A stretch of DNA of 64,000 bases, taken from assembly GCA_039111635.1 (NCBI GenBank), contig JBCAQO010000003.1, positions 1 to 64,000 of the forward strand, in the 5' to 3' direction. Numbering within the stretch: position 1 is the first letter of the stretch; each line of letters begins with the position of its first letter. The stretch comes from Heterobasidion occidentale. Taxonomy: Eukaryota > Basidiomycota > Agaricomycetes > Russulales > Bondarzewiaceae. The notes beneath the pieces were generated by a model that was not told the origin of the DNA, did not search any database, and saw only the letters and a program-made list of their open reading frames with translations. Of the stretch, positions 1 through 11,589 are shown piece after piece. A program made the translations under genes and the position numbers.

Positions 1-113
1 ACCATCGATTCCTTGCGCGAGTGAAGATTCCTCGCAGAGGCAAAACGTTGTCCTAGTCTCCAAAGTCGGATCATCGAGTCGCGGTCCGCGGAAACGACGA
101 CCGACGTTATAGG

Positions 114-830
114 TTAGCCAGCCCGAAGGGCAAGGATCAGGCGTTGACACTCTCTGAACCACATGAGGACGTCGAATGAAGACATCGGGGTCTCCTGCAA
201 GCGTGAGAGCGCACGACGTAGCATGTCCGCGTCTCGAAGGACGATGTTCTTGCGACGCAGGGCCCATTGCTCTGGCTGTAGCACATCTTGCGCGCCCGCG
301 CGGGATAGGTCGTCAGCTTCAGTGATGGCCCATGCAATGACCTCACTCTCGGCTTTGCGAAGGCGAGCATGCATGGATGAAGTTAGGAAAGCCCCGTCTT
401 CTTGCGGTAAACGCAGGGCTACGTCGAAGTCTTTGGAGTCAATAGCCAACCATGGTATGTCCTTGTCCTCAAAATCGGGTAAAATACCCTTTGCGTCCAG
501 CAAGGGAAACTCCTGGATCTTGACGTTCAGCATCAAATCAGGGTTCCCGGGACGGCGATAGCGTGTGGCTCTCTCTCATCAAAGACCTGAGGCCACTTGA
601 GATGTTCAAAGGCCCCCAGCATTCCGTCGGCAAAGAAGCTGAACGGAAACACCGTCCTCGTGGGTGGGCGGTTCTGGCACAAACTCCATGTTCGGCGAGG
701 AGATCCACAGCCCGCCATTGCTGTCTGGAAATGGCGCTAGGATGAGACAGTCACTGTGGGCAAGCGCTATATCCTCTGATTTCGGCACGCGGGCAGCAAG
801 AATCTCTTCCAATGACTTATAGGGCGTGGG
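114..830 (-). CDS. Uncharacterised protein, frame-broken
   Basis: A minus-strand coding region of about 230 residues read in three consecutive frames. The 5' part (about 830-660) has a long open stretch beginning after a possible AG acceptor near 831. The frame then changes near 655 and again near 537, where adding one T to a short T run would join the pieces. The 3' part (536-114) is a clean 140-codon run ending in TAA at 114-116. No domain, signal peptide or membrane segment is recognised. The composition is acidic and mixed, like a soluble globular protein. It lies outside the inverted arms that follow. An ATG near 907 could belong to a first exon, but the splice phase does not fit. It could be a genuine lineage-specific gene with two sequence errors, or a decaying one. 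Confidence 0.45.
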
Positions 831-1085
831 GTGAGACGTACTAATTTGAGCAGATGAGTGTAGGATCGCCTCGTGAAAATGCGGCGAAAGTAACCTACTT
901 ATTCTGCATGGCGGCTAAGATTGAGTAAATGGTGGCTCTAGGAGTCTTGATGCTACAGGGCTGTGGGGTCCTCGGAGTTCTTGCAAGTGCCAAATGGGAG
1001 GAAGGGGAGGGGAGATCCGCAAATCGTCTAAGATTGCACGTGGGTGCGTGGGTCGATGCGTTGGGCGTTCGTCAAAGGCAACTCA

Positions 1086-1125
1086 CGTCCGAGGGACGGA
1101 CCTGTGGTTTCGCGCCTGAAAGGCG
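1086..1125. other. Paired 5-bp-stem hairpins, copy 1 (left arm)
   Basis: Two adjacent perfect stem-loops: CGTCC-GAG-GGACG at 1086-1098 and CGCCT-GAA-AGGCG at 1113-1125, separated by 14 bases. Copy 2 in the same arm is in reverse orientation and shows the same two stems with one base pair exchanged in each (C-G to T-A and T-A to C-G), so pairing is kept while sequence changes. Confidence 0.7.
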
Positions 1126-1398
1126 TAAAAATCCAAAGACGGCGCAGGGAAGAGAGTGATATCTGTGTGCGGTCCAACTGCGAAGAGGGAATTGCCCGAT
1201 GAGAGCTCGGTGCCTGAGAAGGTGGAGCACTTCAGTGAACCTATGAAAAGCAAGGATCAGACGGACAGAGGATCACATGTCACTTACTCAGTGGGTATCC
1301 GATGGATGGGTGTCGGAGGGGGTCGTCAGTGCAATGGCAAGTACAGAGCTAGGGAGATGAGCGTTGTGGAACGCGTGGCCGAGGGTGTGGGGTTGAAC

Positions 1399-1428
<30 letters not shown>
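1399..1428. repeat. (ACG)10 microsatellite
   Basis: Ten perfect ACG trinucleotides inside the divergent middle section of the left inverted arm. The matching section of the right arm has no such run, so it arose or expanded after the arms separated. Confidence 0.95.
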
Positions 1429-1429
<1 letters not shown>

Positions 1430-1753
1430 TGAGAACCAAGTTGTGCTGAAGTTGCAGATGATCGCGAGCTGTGTCACTGGACGTGGTCACGCACCGAGCT
1501 CGGGACATTGCCGAGCGCTTGCACACAACATGCGTGTTAGCCATCACTTCGCGGTCCAGCCAGCCAACCTCTCTCCATCAATGACAACAGATAACACTTC
1601 AACACCTCATCCATCAACCTCAAAAATCCGGCTATGATTCTTAGAACTGCTTCAAGGTAAGTACCTCCGTTGTTTATTTCTTTGCTGCTGGTGCTGAATA
1701 TGTCCTCCCTCAGTATCACTCTCATCCTGCTTGTCGTCGTCGCTGGCCATTTC

Positions 1754-1794
1754 CGCCCCTCGGGCGTGAAGTTCCCCCCTCCGTCTTTCAGACG
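1754..1794. other. Paired hairpins, copy 2 (left arm, reversed)
   Basis: Reads CGCCC-CTC-GGGCG at 1754-1766 and CGTCT-TTC-AGACG at 1782-1794, which is the reverse orientation of copy 1. Both 5-bp stems are perfect. Compared with copy 1, each stem carries one compensatory pair change. The flanking bases (ACTTCACG side and TGAGGGTGCC side) are shared with the right-arm partner at 13378-13418. Confidence 0.7.
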
Positions 1795-2039
1795 TGAGGG
1801 TGCCGCATCGACGCATCGACTCATGGGCACACATCGCCGGTCCTATCGCGATGCTCCACAAGACACTGTGAGCGAGCTTGGGTGACGACTGGCTCACCCT
1901 CTGCCTCTGCTCTACTACGATTGAAATTCATTGTATTCAGCATCGTAAGGACGACTGACGACTCGAGTTAGACTTAGGGTGTAAGGACACCTCAAACGAC
2001 TTGTGCTAAATCAATGTGTGAGCTGACAGTCTTCTGAAG

Positions 2040-3225
2040 TCACCCAGGGTTTACAGAGTGCGGACGTCACGGACGACTCGGGTCTAGCTTACCGGGTAAG
2101 GATGTCCCAGACAACTTGCTGCCGAACCAAAGTCTTGCTCACACTGTTCATCCATCACCCAGGCTTCACAGAGGGTCGACGTCGCAGACGACTCGGGTCA
2201 GGACGTCGCAGACGACTCAGGTCTGGCTTACCGGGTAAGGACGTCAGAGACGACTCGTTGCTCAACCAAATTCTTGCTCATCTGTTCTGCCATCACCCAG
2301 GGTTTAGAGAGAGCTGACGTCGCAGACGACTCGGGTCAGGACGTCGCAGACGACTCGGGTCTGGCTTACCGGGTAAGGACGTCAGAGACGACTCGTTGCT
2401 CAACCAAATTCTTGCTCACCTGTTCTGCGATCACTCAGGATTCACAGAGAGCCGACGTCGCAGACGACTCGGGTCAGGACGTCGCAGACGACTCGGGTCT
2501 GGCTTACCGGGTAAGGACGTCAGAGACGACTCGTTGCTCAACCAAAGTCTTGCTCACCTATTCTGTCATCACCCAGGGTTCACAGAGAGCCGACGTCGCA
2601 GACGACTCGGGTCAGGACGTCGCAGACGACTCGGGTCTGGCTTACTGTGTAAGGACGTCAGAGACGACTTGTTGCTCAACCGAATTCTTGCTCATCTGTT
2701 CTGCCATCACCCAGGGTTCACAGAGAGCTGACGTCGCAGACGACGTCAGTGAGGACATCGCAGACGACTCGGGTCAGGACGTCGCAGACGACTCGGGTCT
2801 GGCTTACCGGGTAAGGACGTCAGAGACGACTTGTTGCTCAACCAAAGTTATACTCACCTATTCTGTCATCACCCAGGGTTCACAGAGAGCCGACGTCGCA
2901 GACGACTCGGGTCTGGCTTACTGGGTAAGGACGTCAGAGACGACTTGTTGCTCAACCAAATTCTTGCTCATCTGTTCTGCCATCACCCAGGGTTCACAGA
3001 GAGCCGACGTCGCAGACGACTCGGGTCAGGACGTCGCAGACGACTCGGTTCTGGCTTACTGGGTAAGGACGTCAGAGACGACTCGGGTCTGGCTTACCGG
3101 GTAAGGACGTCAGAGACGACTTGTTGCTGAACCAAATTTTTGCTCACCTGTTCTGCCATCATCCAGGGTTCACAGAGAGCCGACGTCGCAGATGACTCGG
3201 GTCAGAACGTCGCAGGGCTCCACCA
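2040..3225. repeat. Left-arm satellite, about 140-bp period
   Basis: About seven tandem units. Each has one to three copies of a 20-21 bp subunit containing GTCGCAGACGACTCGG, then a segment with CTTACCGGGTAAGGACG (itself a small palindrome), then GTTGCTCAACCAA and CACCCAGGGTTCACAGAG. Unit length varies because the subunit number varies. Open frames of up to 276 codons run through the array only because the period is nearly divisible by three and lacks stops. CpG is abundant and not eroded to TpG/CpA. Confidence 0.95.
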
Positions 3226-4739
3226 GGATATGGGCATCAACGACTCCCCCTCCAAGCGTCGGCCTCGCGCATTTCGCGGCCAACCCTCGGTGCCTGCTGG
3301 ATACCACCGGCTGTGACGCCCTCGGTACGTACTCCTCCCGCCTCCCTTCTACATACCGCCTGCCCACATTGACGTATTCTCGTTTCCACCTCTGCACAGA
3401 TAAGCCCCGCAGCCCCTGCGCCGATACGAGCACCACGCCCGCCTCATGCCCTCCTTTGGCGCGAATTGGGCGCTGGTATCGGCACTCCAGGATCAGTACG
3501 ACGCGAGCGTGCTTCCTCGCCATACGTTCTCGCCGCTCGGGCGGGACGGGGAAGTTGTCGAGCCCAGGAGTCCTGGGCCGGGGACGTTCTGAGATCCACC
3601 CGCTGCGGAAGGGAAAGGGGTAGGCTGTGTTGTTGGACGGCGCAGCAGGGATTGCCAGAATATAGTTAGTTTTGTCCCGTGCGAGCAAGGTATTTGTGGG
3701 TAGCCGCAGGCGATCACACATGTATCTCACTTACTTAGACACCTATAGGTTGCCATACCTCAGAACTTCTACAATGTGCCGACAATAACAACGTGAAATG
3801 AGAGCTGCATGATTATTCTACAACACTGATGTTCCGACTCAATTCGTGGCTCAACGATCGAGGTACGCGGGAACACTCACCATGTATCGTACACATCGCT
3901 TGTTTTGACGAGAGACACAGATATCTGCTAGCGATGGAAAACTTATCAAACAATGTCTTTCACTGGTCATCCCCTGTCAAGTCAATGTAGTCCACCGGCG
4001 TGGGCGGCCTGTGTCTGGCCGCGCGGCGAATGGCATCCCTCTGCTTTCTAGCTTGAATCCTCGTTATCGATATGGACAACTCATCAGCACTTGTTGCGAA
4101 AAAATTCGTCGACGGCACGAGGGACAATGTGCGGAATGTGACTATTGAGTAGTATTGTATTTTTTCTCATGGCCTACCACAACCACCCACGACTGCGTAG
4201 CACAGTTGCATGAAGACTCGCAGGGCGCCACAGAATTTGCAGCAATCCGGTGTGGCAGGCCGACGATCAGAGGCCCCTCTGCGCACGCCGCTTTGGAGGT
4301 TGGACATTGCGGTGGCGTTCAATGTGGCGCAGGTGAGAGGCTGTGTGAGGCGTCATGTTGCATCCGATATGTATTGGGAGGTGACCGTATCAAGTCACCT
4401 CTGTGACCGTGCGGTAAGTTTGCTTGAAGCGGCTTGAGGGACGTTACGGGGCGCATTGTGACCGTGCGCACCCCAGAGTTTAAGACGCGCCTGTAAAATT
4501 GCACCCACACCCAGCCTACTTATTACTAGAGCTGTTGTGGTCCTCTCGGTGATGAGCGCTGCTCGGGCCGGCGTGGCTTCCGATACGGTCACGGGAGCTC
4601 GCATGCTAAGTGACGGTGACACCACATACGGTCACAGTACCGCCTTCACGGTGACTCGCTGTGCCGCCCGTATCTAGCCATAGGACCTCTGGTCACCCCG
4701 CCTGATTACTCCATCGAGCGTTGCCAGAAGACAGGATTG
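3226..4739. other. Gene-poor inner flank, possible orphan exon
   Basis: No complete gene is supported. One plus-strand stretch at about 3418-3590 reads as an ordinary protein C-terminus (basic and aromatic start, ending in TGA) and follows a possible AG acceptor, but no matching upstream exon was found. A plausible GT donor at 3325 belongs to a different frame. The remainder (3600-4739) is moderately AT-rich without a coding signal. It may be the relic of a gene cut off by the left arm. Confidence 0.35.
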
Positions 4740-7700
4740 ATGAAGAAGGACAAGAGAGACCCCTTCATTGTGTTTTCCCCGACTCATGAAGGTATTTTCC
4801 CCTCTGTCCGGTCAGAGTATCTAATCCTTCTTGAACTCCAGATACGAGGCCTTACCCGCCGTGGGCCGACCGCACAGTGGACGCAAATCCTGCAGTGCTA
4901 CTCCCCGAGGACCTTCGACCCCACGTGAACTGTGAAATTTTTTTCTCGGCGCCTAGGCCATTGATCCTAGCTATCCCTACCGCCCGGCTCGTGTACCACG
5001 CCACTCTGGTGCACGACAGGACGTCACGGACATTCTACTTGTCGGGGATTCAGGTGAGGTCCTTGAGGGCCCCCGACTCACGTGTTGCGGTTCCAGGAAG
5101 CGTGTGGCTCCGCGAGAGAACAGGGCAGGAAGCGGTATTCTTGTGTTCACGAGAGGGTGAATGGAAAGCGTGGCTCGGATGGGACGGTGCAGTGTATTCC
5201 CACTGATAGCGAACGTTGACATTGATGCTGAATCATTTAGGTGACTCTGCCCACACCGTCCATCCGTGGTATCCTGGCACTGTTTTCAATTTCTACAAAT
5301 CCTTTCGATGGGTTCCCCGAGCGGCTGTGCGCTCTCGTGCGAGAGACTGGCGCAAGGGCAACGGTTTTGGTGATGCCGAGAGATGTGCAGTCGAATCAAT
5401 AGTGGGCACAGACTCTGAGGGGCACCTCCAACCGGCGTTCACTCCGGTGCAAGCAATTCGTGTCTATCGTTATTTGGTCCCTTACGTCTACACGAGTGCC
5501 GATGACCATTCCCCTCCGGGATGTGGTCCCACTTTGGGAACCCCTCATATCGCAGTCCTCCGCACACCCCTCGATACTGCGCTGGGAGAGTTTCATGGAT
5601 TACCAGAGGTAAGTGCCAGCGGGACGCCTGTAGTCTACTCTCACAAAAGAAATCAGATTGTCATGGACCCAATTGACGAACGTACAACAACCCCAGTCTC
5701 TGAGCCATCAGGTGATTTTGAATCCCACGCGGCGCCCCCTTCGACTCCGCCCCAAGGTGTAGGACGTCAGAGCCCCACTCACCAGGGTACAACCATGAAC
5801 GACACCATGCGGCTCGAAGGCGCCGGGCCCCGAGAGGAGGACACACACCACGCCGACGGGCTACCGGCGGCTGGCGATGACCCCACGCTTGGATCTGATG
5901 CCGCAAACAGTAGCTCTGAGGGGGCAATCCCAGAGACATCGGTTGGGGCTGTGTCTCTTCATGAGTTCGGTAAGCACGCAGACATGGAGGGACCTTATCC
6001 GTCACCTAAGCCATTATCGCTCGACCTTATCCGTGCGCGCGTACGTTGTAGAGCCCGATCACCTTGTCACACCGTCCAATGATGTCGACAGGGCCCCCGA
6101 GCAACAACCTGTCGATCCACCAGTCGAGGTATAGTCATGCAGTGCGTCCTGGACACAATGGGTCATTGAAAACCCTGGTTTTATTTCATTTCATCGGGTA
6201 ATATTGCAGGTCAAACCTTGTCCGATTCATGCACCGAGTTGGGACGCCTTCAGCCTCCTTCCCGGACGACAGATCCCTAAACGCGCAGATGGGGTCACAG
6301 AACCTCTCGTAACATGGTGGCATGGGATGCAGACAATTCTGCCTCCCGTGTATGGACCAGATGGAGAGGTGAGTCTATGCCTCCTTGATTCTGGCCTCAA
6401 GGACCAACCCCTCGGGTGTCGGTGATCCATGAACGTGCTCACCGACCAAAATAATGTGTGCCTTGTCCTCGACAGGAGAGTGAAGATCATAAGGCAGTCC
6501 GCGCCATGGCACAAAATCCTGGAGCATGGGAATCACCAGAGGCCCCTGTCGTATTCGTGGAGTTGCCTGCGTCACCAGTGCGGCACGATGCCGGTTTAGG
6601 TCCCAGTTCATCCAAGAACCCTTGCTTTGGAGAGGCGCATCTACATGTTATAGCGTGCATACGTCAAGCCCTGGCCTCCGGTAAATCTGTCGTTGTTTAC
6701 CCTTATTCAACCTCTCCTTCCGACGCATTTGATGCCGCCGGTGTCCGTAAGGTGTGTGGCTCGTTGGCACAGACTGTACAATGGCAAGGTGTGTCCACAA
6801 TGATGCCAATGACCTGAAGGATCCTGACGACGCTGCGTATTTGGAGACGCGCACAAGCGTGAATTGCACAGGAGACACTGGAGACGTTGGTAATATCAAT
6901 GATTCATGGTAAACATTCGCTGAAATTTCATTAGGACCCGTCTCGAAAAGAGAAGGGGCTCCTGTGGAACCCCATGATGAGGGCACCTTAGGAGAATTCT
7001 TATCCATGGCTGACAACCCAAAGGCGTGCGGTAACTACCTCGACAATCCAGATTTTTCCCCATCAGGTATTCCTTGGTTTATCTCGTGAGCATTCTTCTT
7101 CGACGGTGATCCTTCCAGTGCTGAATGATTGAGGGCAGCGCGTTGTCAGATGATCGCCATAGTTGGCAGACAACTAAAGATGAGGGTTATGCGCCCAATT
7201 ATCGGGAAGCAGGCCCCCACTACGTACCTTTCGATGCCTGGCGAATGCTGAATTGGAATCTTCTCACTCACAAAGGTTATGTTACATATCCCCATCACGA
7301 TGCGGCAGGACTATGTACCTTTGTCGGGGTGCGCGACGGCGCCAAGATCTGGACGCTATATGCCCCTGCTCGTGGACCGATGCGGCGCCAGGCCTGGTTG
7401 AAACATCAACGAACAATCCAATCGACAGGCTACGGGGACTTTGATTACCTCGCGCACACCAAAGGATTCAACGTGTTGCTCACGGAGAACTCCTTCCTGT
7501 AAGTTCTCTTTGCACGGGCTTGGTGACGGCTTACTCGAATGATTTGCGGTACAGTCTCATGCCTCCAGGCGCTTGGCACGCGGTATACACACCCATCAAC
7601 ACCCTCGCCGTAGGGGGCCATTTCTTAACATACGAGTGCATGGCTCAGACTGAGGTGGCGAGGTTCCACGACATCAAGTACAGCCGTCAGGCGACCAACA

Positions 7701-8161
7701 CGAGTCATGAAGGCATCGAACGCACTTTGGCCAGGATGTCCCTCGCCTTGCTTACGAAGGAATCCGGTGAGTGATATGTTGCTTCGTTCAAACTCCTCAT
7801 AGGGAACGAGGGATTAACCACACCAGTGATGCCCCGAGACTCATTCTTGGCCCTCGCCACGATGATCCTGCAGCCAGAGAAATATCGCCCAGTGTTACCG
7901 AAAGAAGAGCGCACAGAAATCGATCCCCCACTGGCTAACGATGATATTCCGGTCGAGGGCATGCCAGGAGCTGGTAAGCTCGAGGAAGAGGACAAGGAAT
8001 TCATGGAAGCCCAGCTGGTTGTCCTCGATATCCTGCGAGCGAACAAGTTGCCCACCACGCGGAAGAAGATACATGTCATGTTGAATAAGCTCACTTTCGG
8101 TGGTGATATCGTGGATGAGTTGAGGGTGAGAGTCGCACCTGAGGGGCCAAGTTGGATGTGA
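4740..8161 (+). CDS. JmjC-domain protein, putative 2-oxoglutarate/Fe(II) dioxygenase
   Basis: A multi-exon plus-strand gene. The best part is the 3' end, where exons 6935-7085, 7139-7498, 7555-7766 and 7827-8161 join in phase through normal GT-AG introns. They encode a cupin/JmjC core with an H-x-D metal motif (His-His-Asp codons at 7293-7301, after Tyr-Pro) and the distal His (7576-7578) in a Pro-Pro-Gly-x-Trp-His context. Known JmjC enzymes hydroxylate protein side chains or demethylate lysines; the substrate here is unknown. The upstream exons (about 4740-6788) encode a low-complexity, probably disordered region. Their model is uncertain: I see an in-frame TAG near 5398 in one plausible reading and a frame change near 5970. 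The gene converges on the TET/JBP-like gene inside the inverted-repeat block. It is clearly JmjC, less clearly intact. Confidence 0.65.
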
Positions 8162-8489
8162 TCGCGTTGCAGTCATTCCTTGAGTGTTTGCGGGGCAGTG
8201 GGAGGAGATCCAAAGGGTTTTTTTCGAGCGAGTGTGTTGAATTTATATATTGGTTCCCAATAAGTGTCAATGTCAATGTTTCGGTCGATGTACGGGCTTG
8301 CACGGTGGTCAACAGTTGGTTAAGAACCAAAATATGGTATATAATGTGGGAAGAGCCTGTTATCTCGATATACAACCTTCTGAGCCCTGTATCCCTTGCT
8401 CATAAGACCGTTCTCTGATTTTACTATCTCTTTGTAACAAGAGTGGGAGCCCTCCCGTGAAAGACAATAACTCAACCGTCGCAGTCACA
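8162..8489. other. 3' flank of the JmjC gene
   Basis: AT-richer than its surroundings and without open frames of interest. It is presumably the 3' untranslated region and terminator zone of the JmjC gene, followed directly by a 22-bp satellite. Confidence 0.4.
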
Positions 8490-8676
8490 CAGTACGGTCG
8501 CAGTATCGTGACAGTACGGTCGCAGTATCGTGACAGTACGGTCGCAGTATCGTGACAGTACGGTCGCAGTGTCGTGACAGTACGGTCGCAGTATCGTGAC
8601 AGTACGGTCGCAGTGTCGTGACAGTACGGTCGCAGTATCGTGACAGTACGGTCGCAGTATCGTGACAGTACCGTCC
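8490..8676. repeat. 22-bp tandem satellite
   Basis: Eight to nine head-to-tail units of 22 bp containing CAGTACGGTCGCAGT followed by A/G-TCGTGA. Units differ mainly at one position (TATCG or TGTCG). It sits between the 3' ends of the two convergent dioxygenase genes. Confidence 0.95.
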
Positions 8677-8689
8677 CAGTATTGTATTC

Positions 8690-8985
8690 AGAATTGTAAG
8701 GAAGACTCGGACGACTCGGGTTAGGCTTACAGGGTAAGGACGTCTCGAACGACTTGGTGCTGAATCAATGTGTGAGCTCACAGTCTTCTGAAGTCACCCA
8801 GGGTTTACAGAGCACGGACGTCGCAGACGACTTGGGTCAGGCCTACAGGGTAAGGACGTCGCCGACGACTCGGGTTAGGCTCACAGGGTAAGGACATCAC
8901 AGACGACTCGGGTCACACTTACAGGGTATAGACGTCTCAGATGACTCCGGTCAGGCCTCCAGTGTACAGACATCCTAGACATTGA
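8690..8985. repeat. Degenerate copy of the arm satellite
   Basis: Contains the arm-satellite motifs (GACGACTCGGGT, CTTACAGGGTAAGGACG, CACCCAGGGTTTACAGAG) in the left-arm orientation, with more divergence. Its first 130 bp resemble the junction sequence of the left arm at about 1945-2075, so it is a third, internal copy of the arm end. Confidence 0.85.
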
Positions 8986-9156
8986 TGTGGACGACAGGTA
9001 AACAGACCGGCATGGGTAGCATGAGCAATTTGGTAGAGTATAGTCGCCTTAGTTCTTTACCTTGGGTTACCATACAGTTTGAGGCATCATTGTATAGATG
9101 TAATACAGGAAACGCTTTGTTATAAACGTCAGCCAAATCGGACTACAGCACAAATA

Positions 9157-10900
9157 TTAAATAAGTATCTTTCGATCCTGCCCCAGTTCCTTGTACTTCG
9201 AAAGCATATCCAAAGCCTGTGCCCACCTAGCTTCTGGCGATCCATCGATGGAACGCCTTTCTTCCTTAGAGATCTCCAGTGCCCTTCGAAAGCCAAAACG
9301 TACCCATCTTACCAATCCACCAGGGCAGTATTGAGTGATTGAATACCGGCTCTCACCAGCCTGGATGGGCGTGGTTCCGTGTCTAAGGCTGCTAGAAGGT
9401 ATGAGGATAGTTGAGCCTGGAGGGAATCTAATCGCAAGCCTCAAGTCCCATAGGTAAAAGTAACCGCCCTCGTCTGGATTGAAGTCCCCAAGAGCGGTTA
9501 CAGAGCAAAACCCTTGAGGAACATTAGTGCAATCATTATGGTCCAGGCATGTTGTATCAGGGCCCATGTTGAAAGTCATCGTTGGAAAGACGCTGTTATC
9601 GAAGTTCCATCGAAGTTCCGGATGACGCTCTGTGAGCTGGCTCATGGTTGTTCTGTAGAAATCATAGGTTTTCGGCGCATAGGCTCCGAATGCAGCTGAA
9701 AAGCCAGCCAATCAGCACATCATTAGTTTGAACCGTCAAGAGAAACTTGCCACTAGCAAAACCTGCAATCCTCTTGATGCTCTTCTCCTTCAACAGGCTT
9801 TCGAGGACCCTGTTCTGGTGATCAGAATGACAAAGGTTTCCTGGTTTCTGTGACGCTCAATTAGCAGCTGTTATGCGTCAGTTCGCTCCACCTCACCTTT
9901 TGGCCGCCGCCATAAGACGGACCGACCGCCAATACCGCATAATTTCCCCTCCTATGACTTCGCCGCCCTCGCTTCAGGAACCGCTCTGACTCCAGCCGAG
10001 CAGACTCCAACGCTTCTGCTGCCTCCTTCATTGAGTTGTCCCAGCGGTCCTCTGGTCGCCGATCACCATCGTCAGATGGTCGGCCGACAAGAGCACCAAT
10101 GACAGTGCCCTGGCTATCTAGCAGTGCATAAGGCTTACTGGATGGCGATATAGACTATTAGTACAGAGATCAAGCTGTACCGATGCGAAACTCACCACCC
10201 ATCCCACTCGAAAAATGAAAACCCTTGCTCTCGAAGGTCTTCATTCATCCACGGTGTCGCAGACAGGCGGCGCATTGTCTTGGCCTTGTAGGCGCCCTTC
10301 GTCACCTTGTAATTGATTGCATTGTAATCGACCTTGATAACCCCAGGCTCGCTGAATTTCGACACAAAGCTTGGCTTCTGCCGCCGGGTGAACGGGCCCT
10401 GGGCTTCCTTCTCTGCCTTTCGCTTCTTGCTTCGACGGCGCTTCGAACCCTCTCGTTGCGACTCTCGAATTGGCCTCGTGATCAGAGCGTCAAAGGGAGA
10501 CGACAGAGCCGGTGGTCCAAGAGATAGCGGAGGTACTGCTTCCACGAGTGAAGACGTTATGGAATCCGCCGTCTCGCCTGTAGAGTCAAGGGGTGGAGTG
10601 TCTGGCGGTGTTGAAAGAGGCGAGGAGGTAAGCGGAGACAAAGACGTCGGTGACCACGAGCCCTCGTCCTCCGCCTCTTGTGCATCAGCGAGGGTATCAT
10701 CACGAGCGATCGCCTGACGCAAGAGGGCACTGAATCTCAGGTTCGTCGTCAGGGCTGTCGGGAGCTCAGCAAGGGTCGAAGAATCCCTCGCTTCGACGTT
10801 TGAGCTGGAGAAGATGCGGCCAGATCGCGTCTACATGATACAGAAAAGGTTGAGCCTCAAAATGTGTACACTAGAGCAGTCGGCTTACTTTGGAAGCCAT
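9157..10900 (-). CDS. TET/JBP-like 2-oxoglutarate/Fe(II) dioxygenase
   Basis: Five exons (10889-10900, 10196-10830, 9897-10137, 9763-9847, 9157-9695) joined by 49-67 bp GT-AG introns give an unbroken 503-residue protein. Residues 1-150 are Ser/Pro-rich with a basic Arg/Lys cluster, suggesting a nuclear signal. The middle carries the conserved lead-in with Gly-Gly-Gly-Gln. The C-terminal double-stranded beta-helix has the H-x-D pair (about His377, Asp379, in an Asp-His-Asn-Asp context), the distal His (about 430) and the 2-oxoglutarate-binding Arg (about 441). Family members (TET, JBP) oxidise 5-methylcytosine or thymine in DNA. In Agaricomycetes this subgroup is greatly expanded and often associated with transposons. 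The substrate of this copy is inferred, not shown. It lies inside the inverted-repeat block and is intact, unlike much around it. Confidence 0.85.
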
Positions 10901-10985
10901 GGTTTATGTAGATAATAAGCTGATGTCCTGTGGGTGGCCGATTAGCAAAGCTATTCATCAGAGAGAAGACAAAGATTGCTTTGGT

Positions 10986-11088
10986 CCTCAGTGCCCTGGT
11001 CGGACTCATCGGTACTTCCGGCAAATCTCTGAGGTAGCGCGCAGGTTCACAGCCATATGCCCTCAGTGCCCTGGTCGGACTCATCGGC
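10986..11088. repeat. 30-bp direct repeat pair, inverted third copy at 14288
   Basis: CTCAGTGCCCTGGTCGGA followed by CTCATCGG occurs at 10986-11012 and 11059-11087, about 75 bp apart. Its exact reverse complement, including the two bases before it, is at 14288-14317. The pair lies just upstream of the TET/JBP-like start codon, outside the right satellite; the third copy lies just outside the right arm. Confidence 0.85.
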
Positions 11089-11589
11089 GCAACCGGCATG
11101 CCACTGTGGCTGGAAAAAACAAACGGATCTAGGTAGACAACCACATTACCTGCAAATGAAATACAACAATGGTGGCTAGCAGCGTCGTTCGTGGTCGTGG
11201 TCGTCGACAGTGGCTGGTGGGAGTCGCGTCGTCTCCGTCGACAAGTTGGTGGATGGAGACAAGGTTGGTTAGAAGCTGACCAACTTCAACAGCACGCGCC
11301 TGTGGCTGAACATAGGCGTCAATCTTCAAATCGAGATTACTAAGCCGGTTATCATCATGTAAAAACATCAGTCGACAACTTATCGTATCATAGCCCAACA
11401 AACGGCTGAAACAGAGATGGAAGGTGATATTCAATCTATAGGGTAGTTATCTATACTCGCCCCCAAGGATGAACATCAGCATGGTTCACCTTTCCCTCGC
11501 TACTACTCCATTCGTTGTTGCCTCCTCCTCACCCGAGTCATCTCCGACATCTGGGCTCTGTAAACCCCGAGTGACTGCAGAACAGTGTG

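Larger units (their letters stand above)
1042..3225. repeat. Left arm of a large inverted repeat
   Basis: Read forward, this segment matches the reverse complement of about 11590-14007. Two blocks align well. The outer block, about 1042-1128, pairs with about 13921-14007. The inner block, from about 1600, pairs with about 13555 downward and continues into a satellite. The inner non-satellite part (1650-2100) is about 95% identical to its partner by eye. Between the blocks (about 1130-1560) similarity is weak and the arms differ in length. The two arms point toward each other around a centre at about 7.5 kb. Confidence 0.85.

Noticed and set aside
2274..3104. 276-codon open frame in the left-arm satellite
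   Set aside because: It is a by-product of a stop-free tandem repeat; parallel frames exist in the right arm and the peptide is itself a pure repeat.
4155..4437. Two overlapping plus-strand frames upstream of the JmjC gene
   Set aside because: They are short, composition-neutral, have no splice link to the JmjC exons and no conserved motif.
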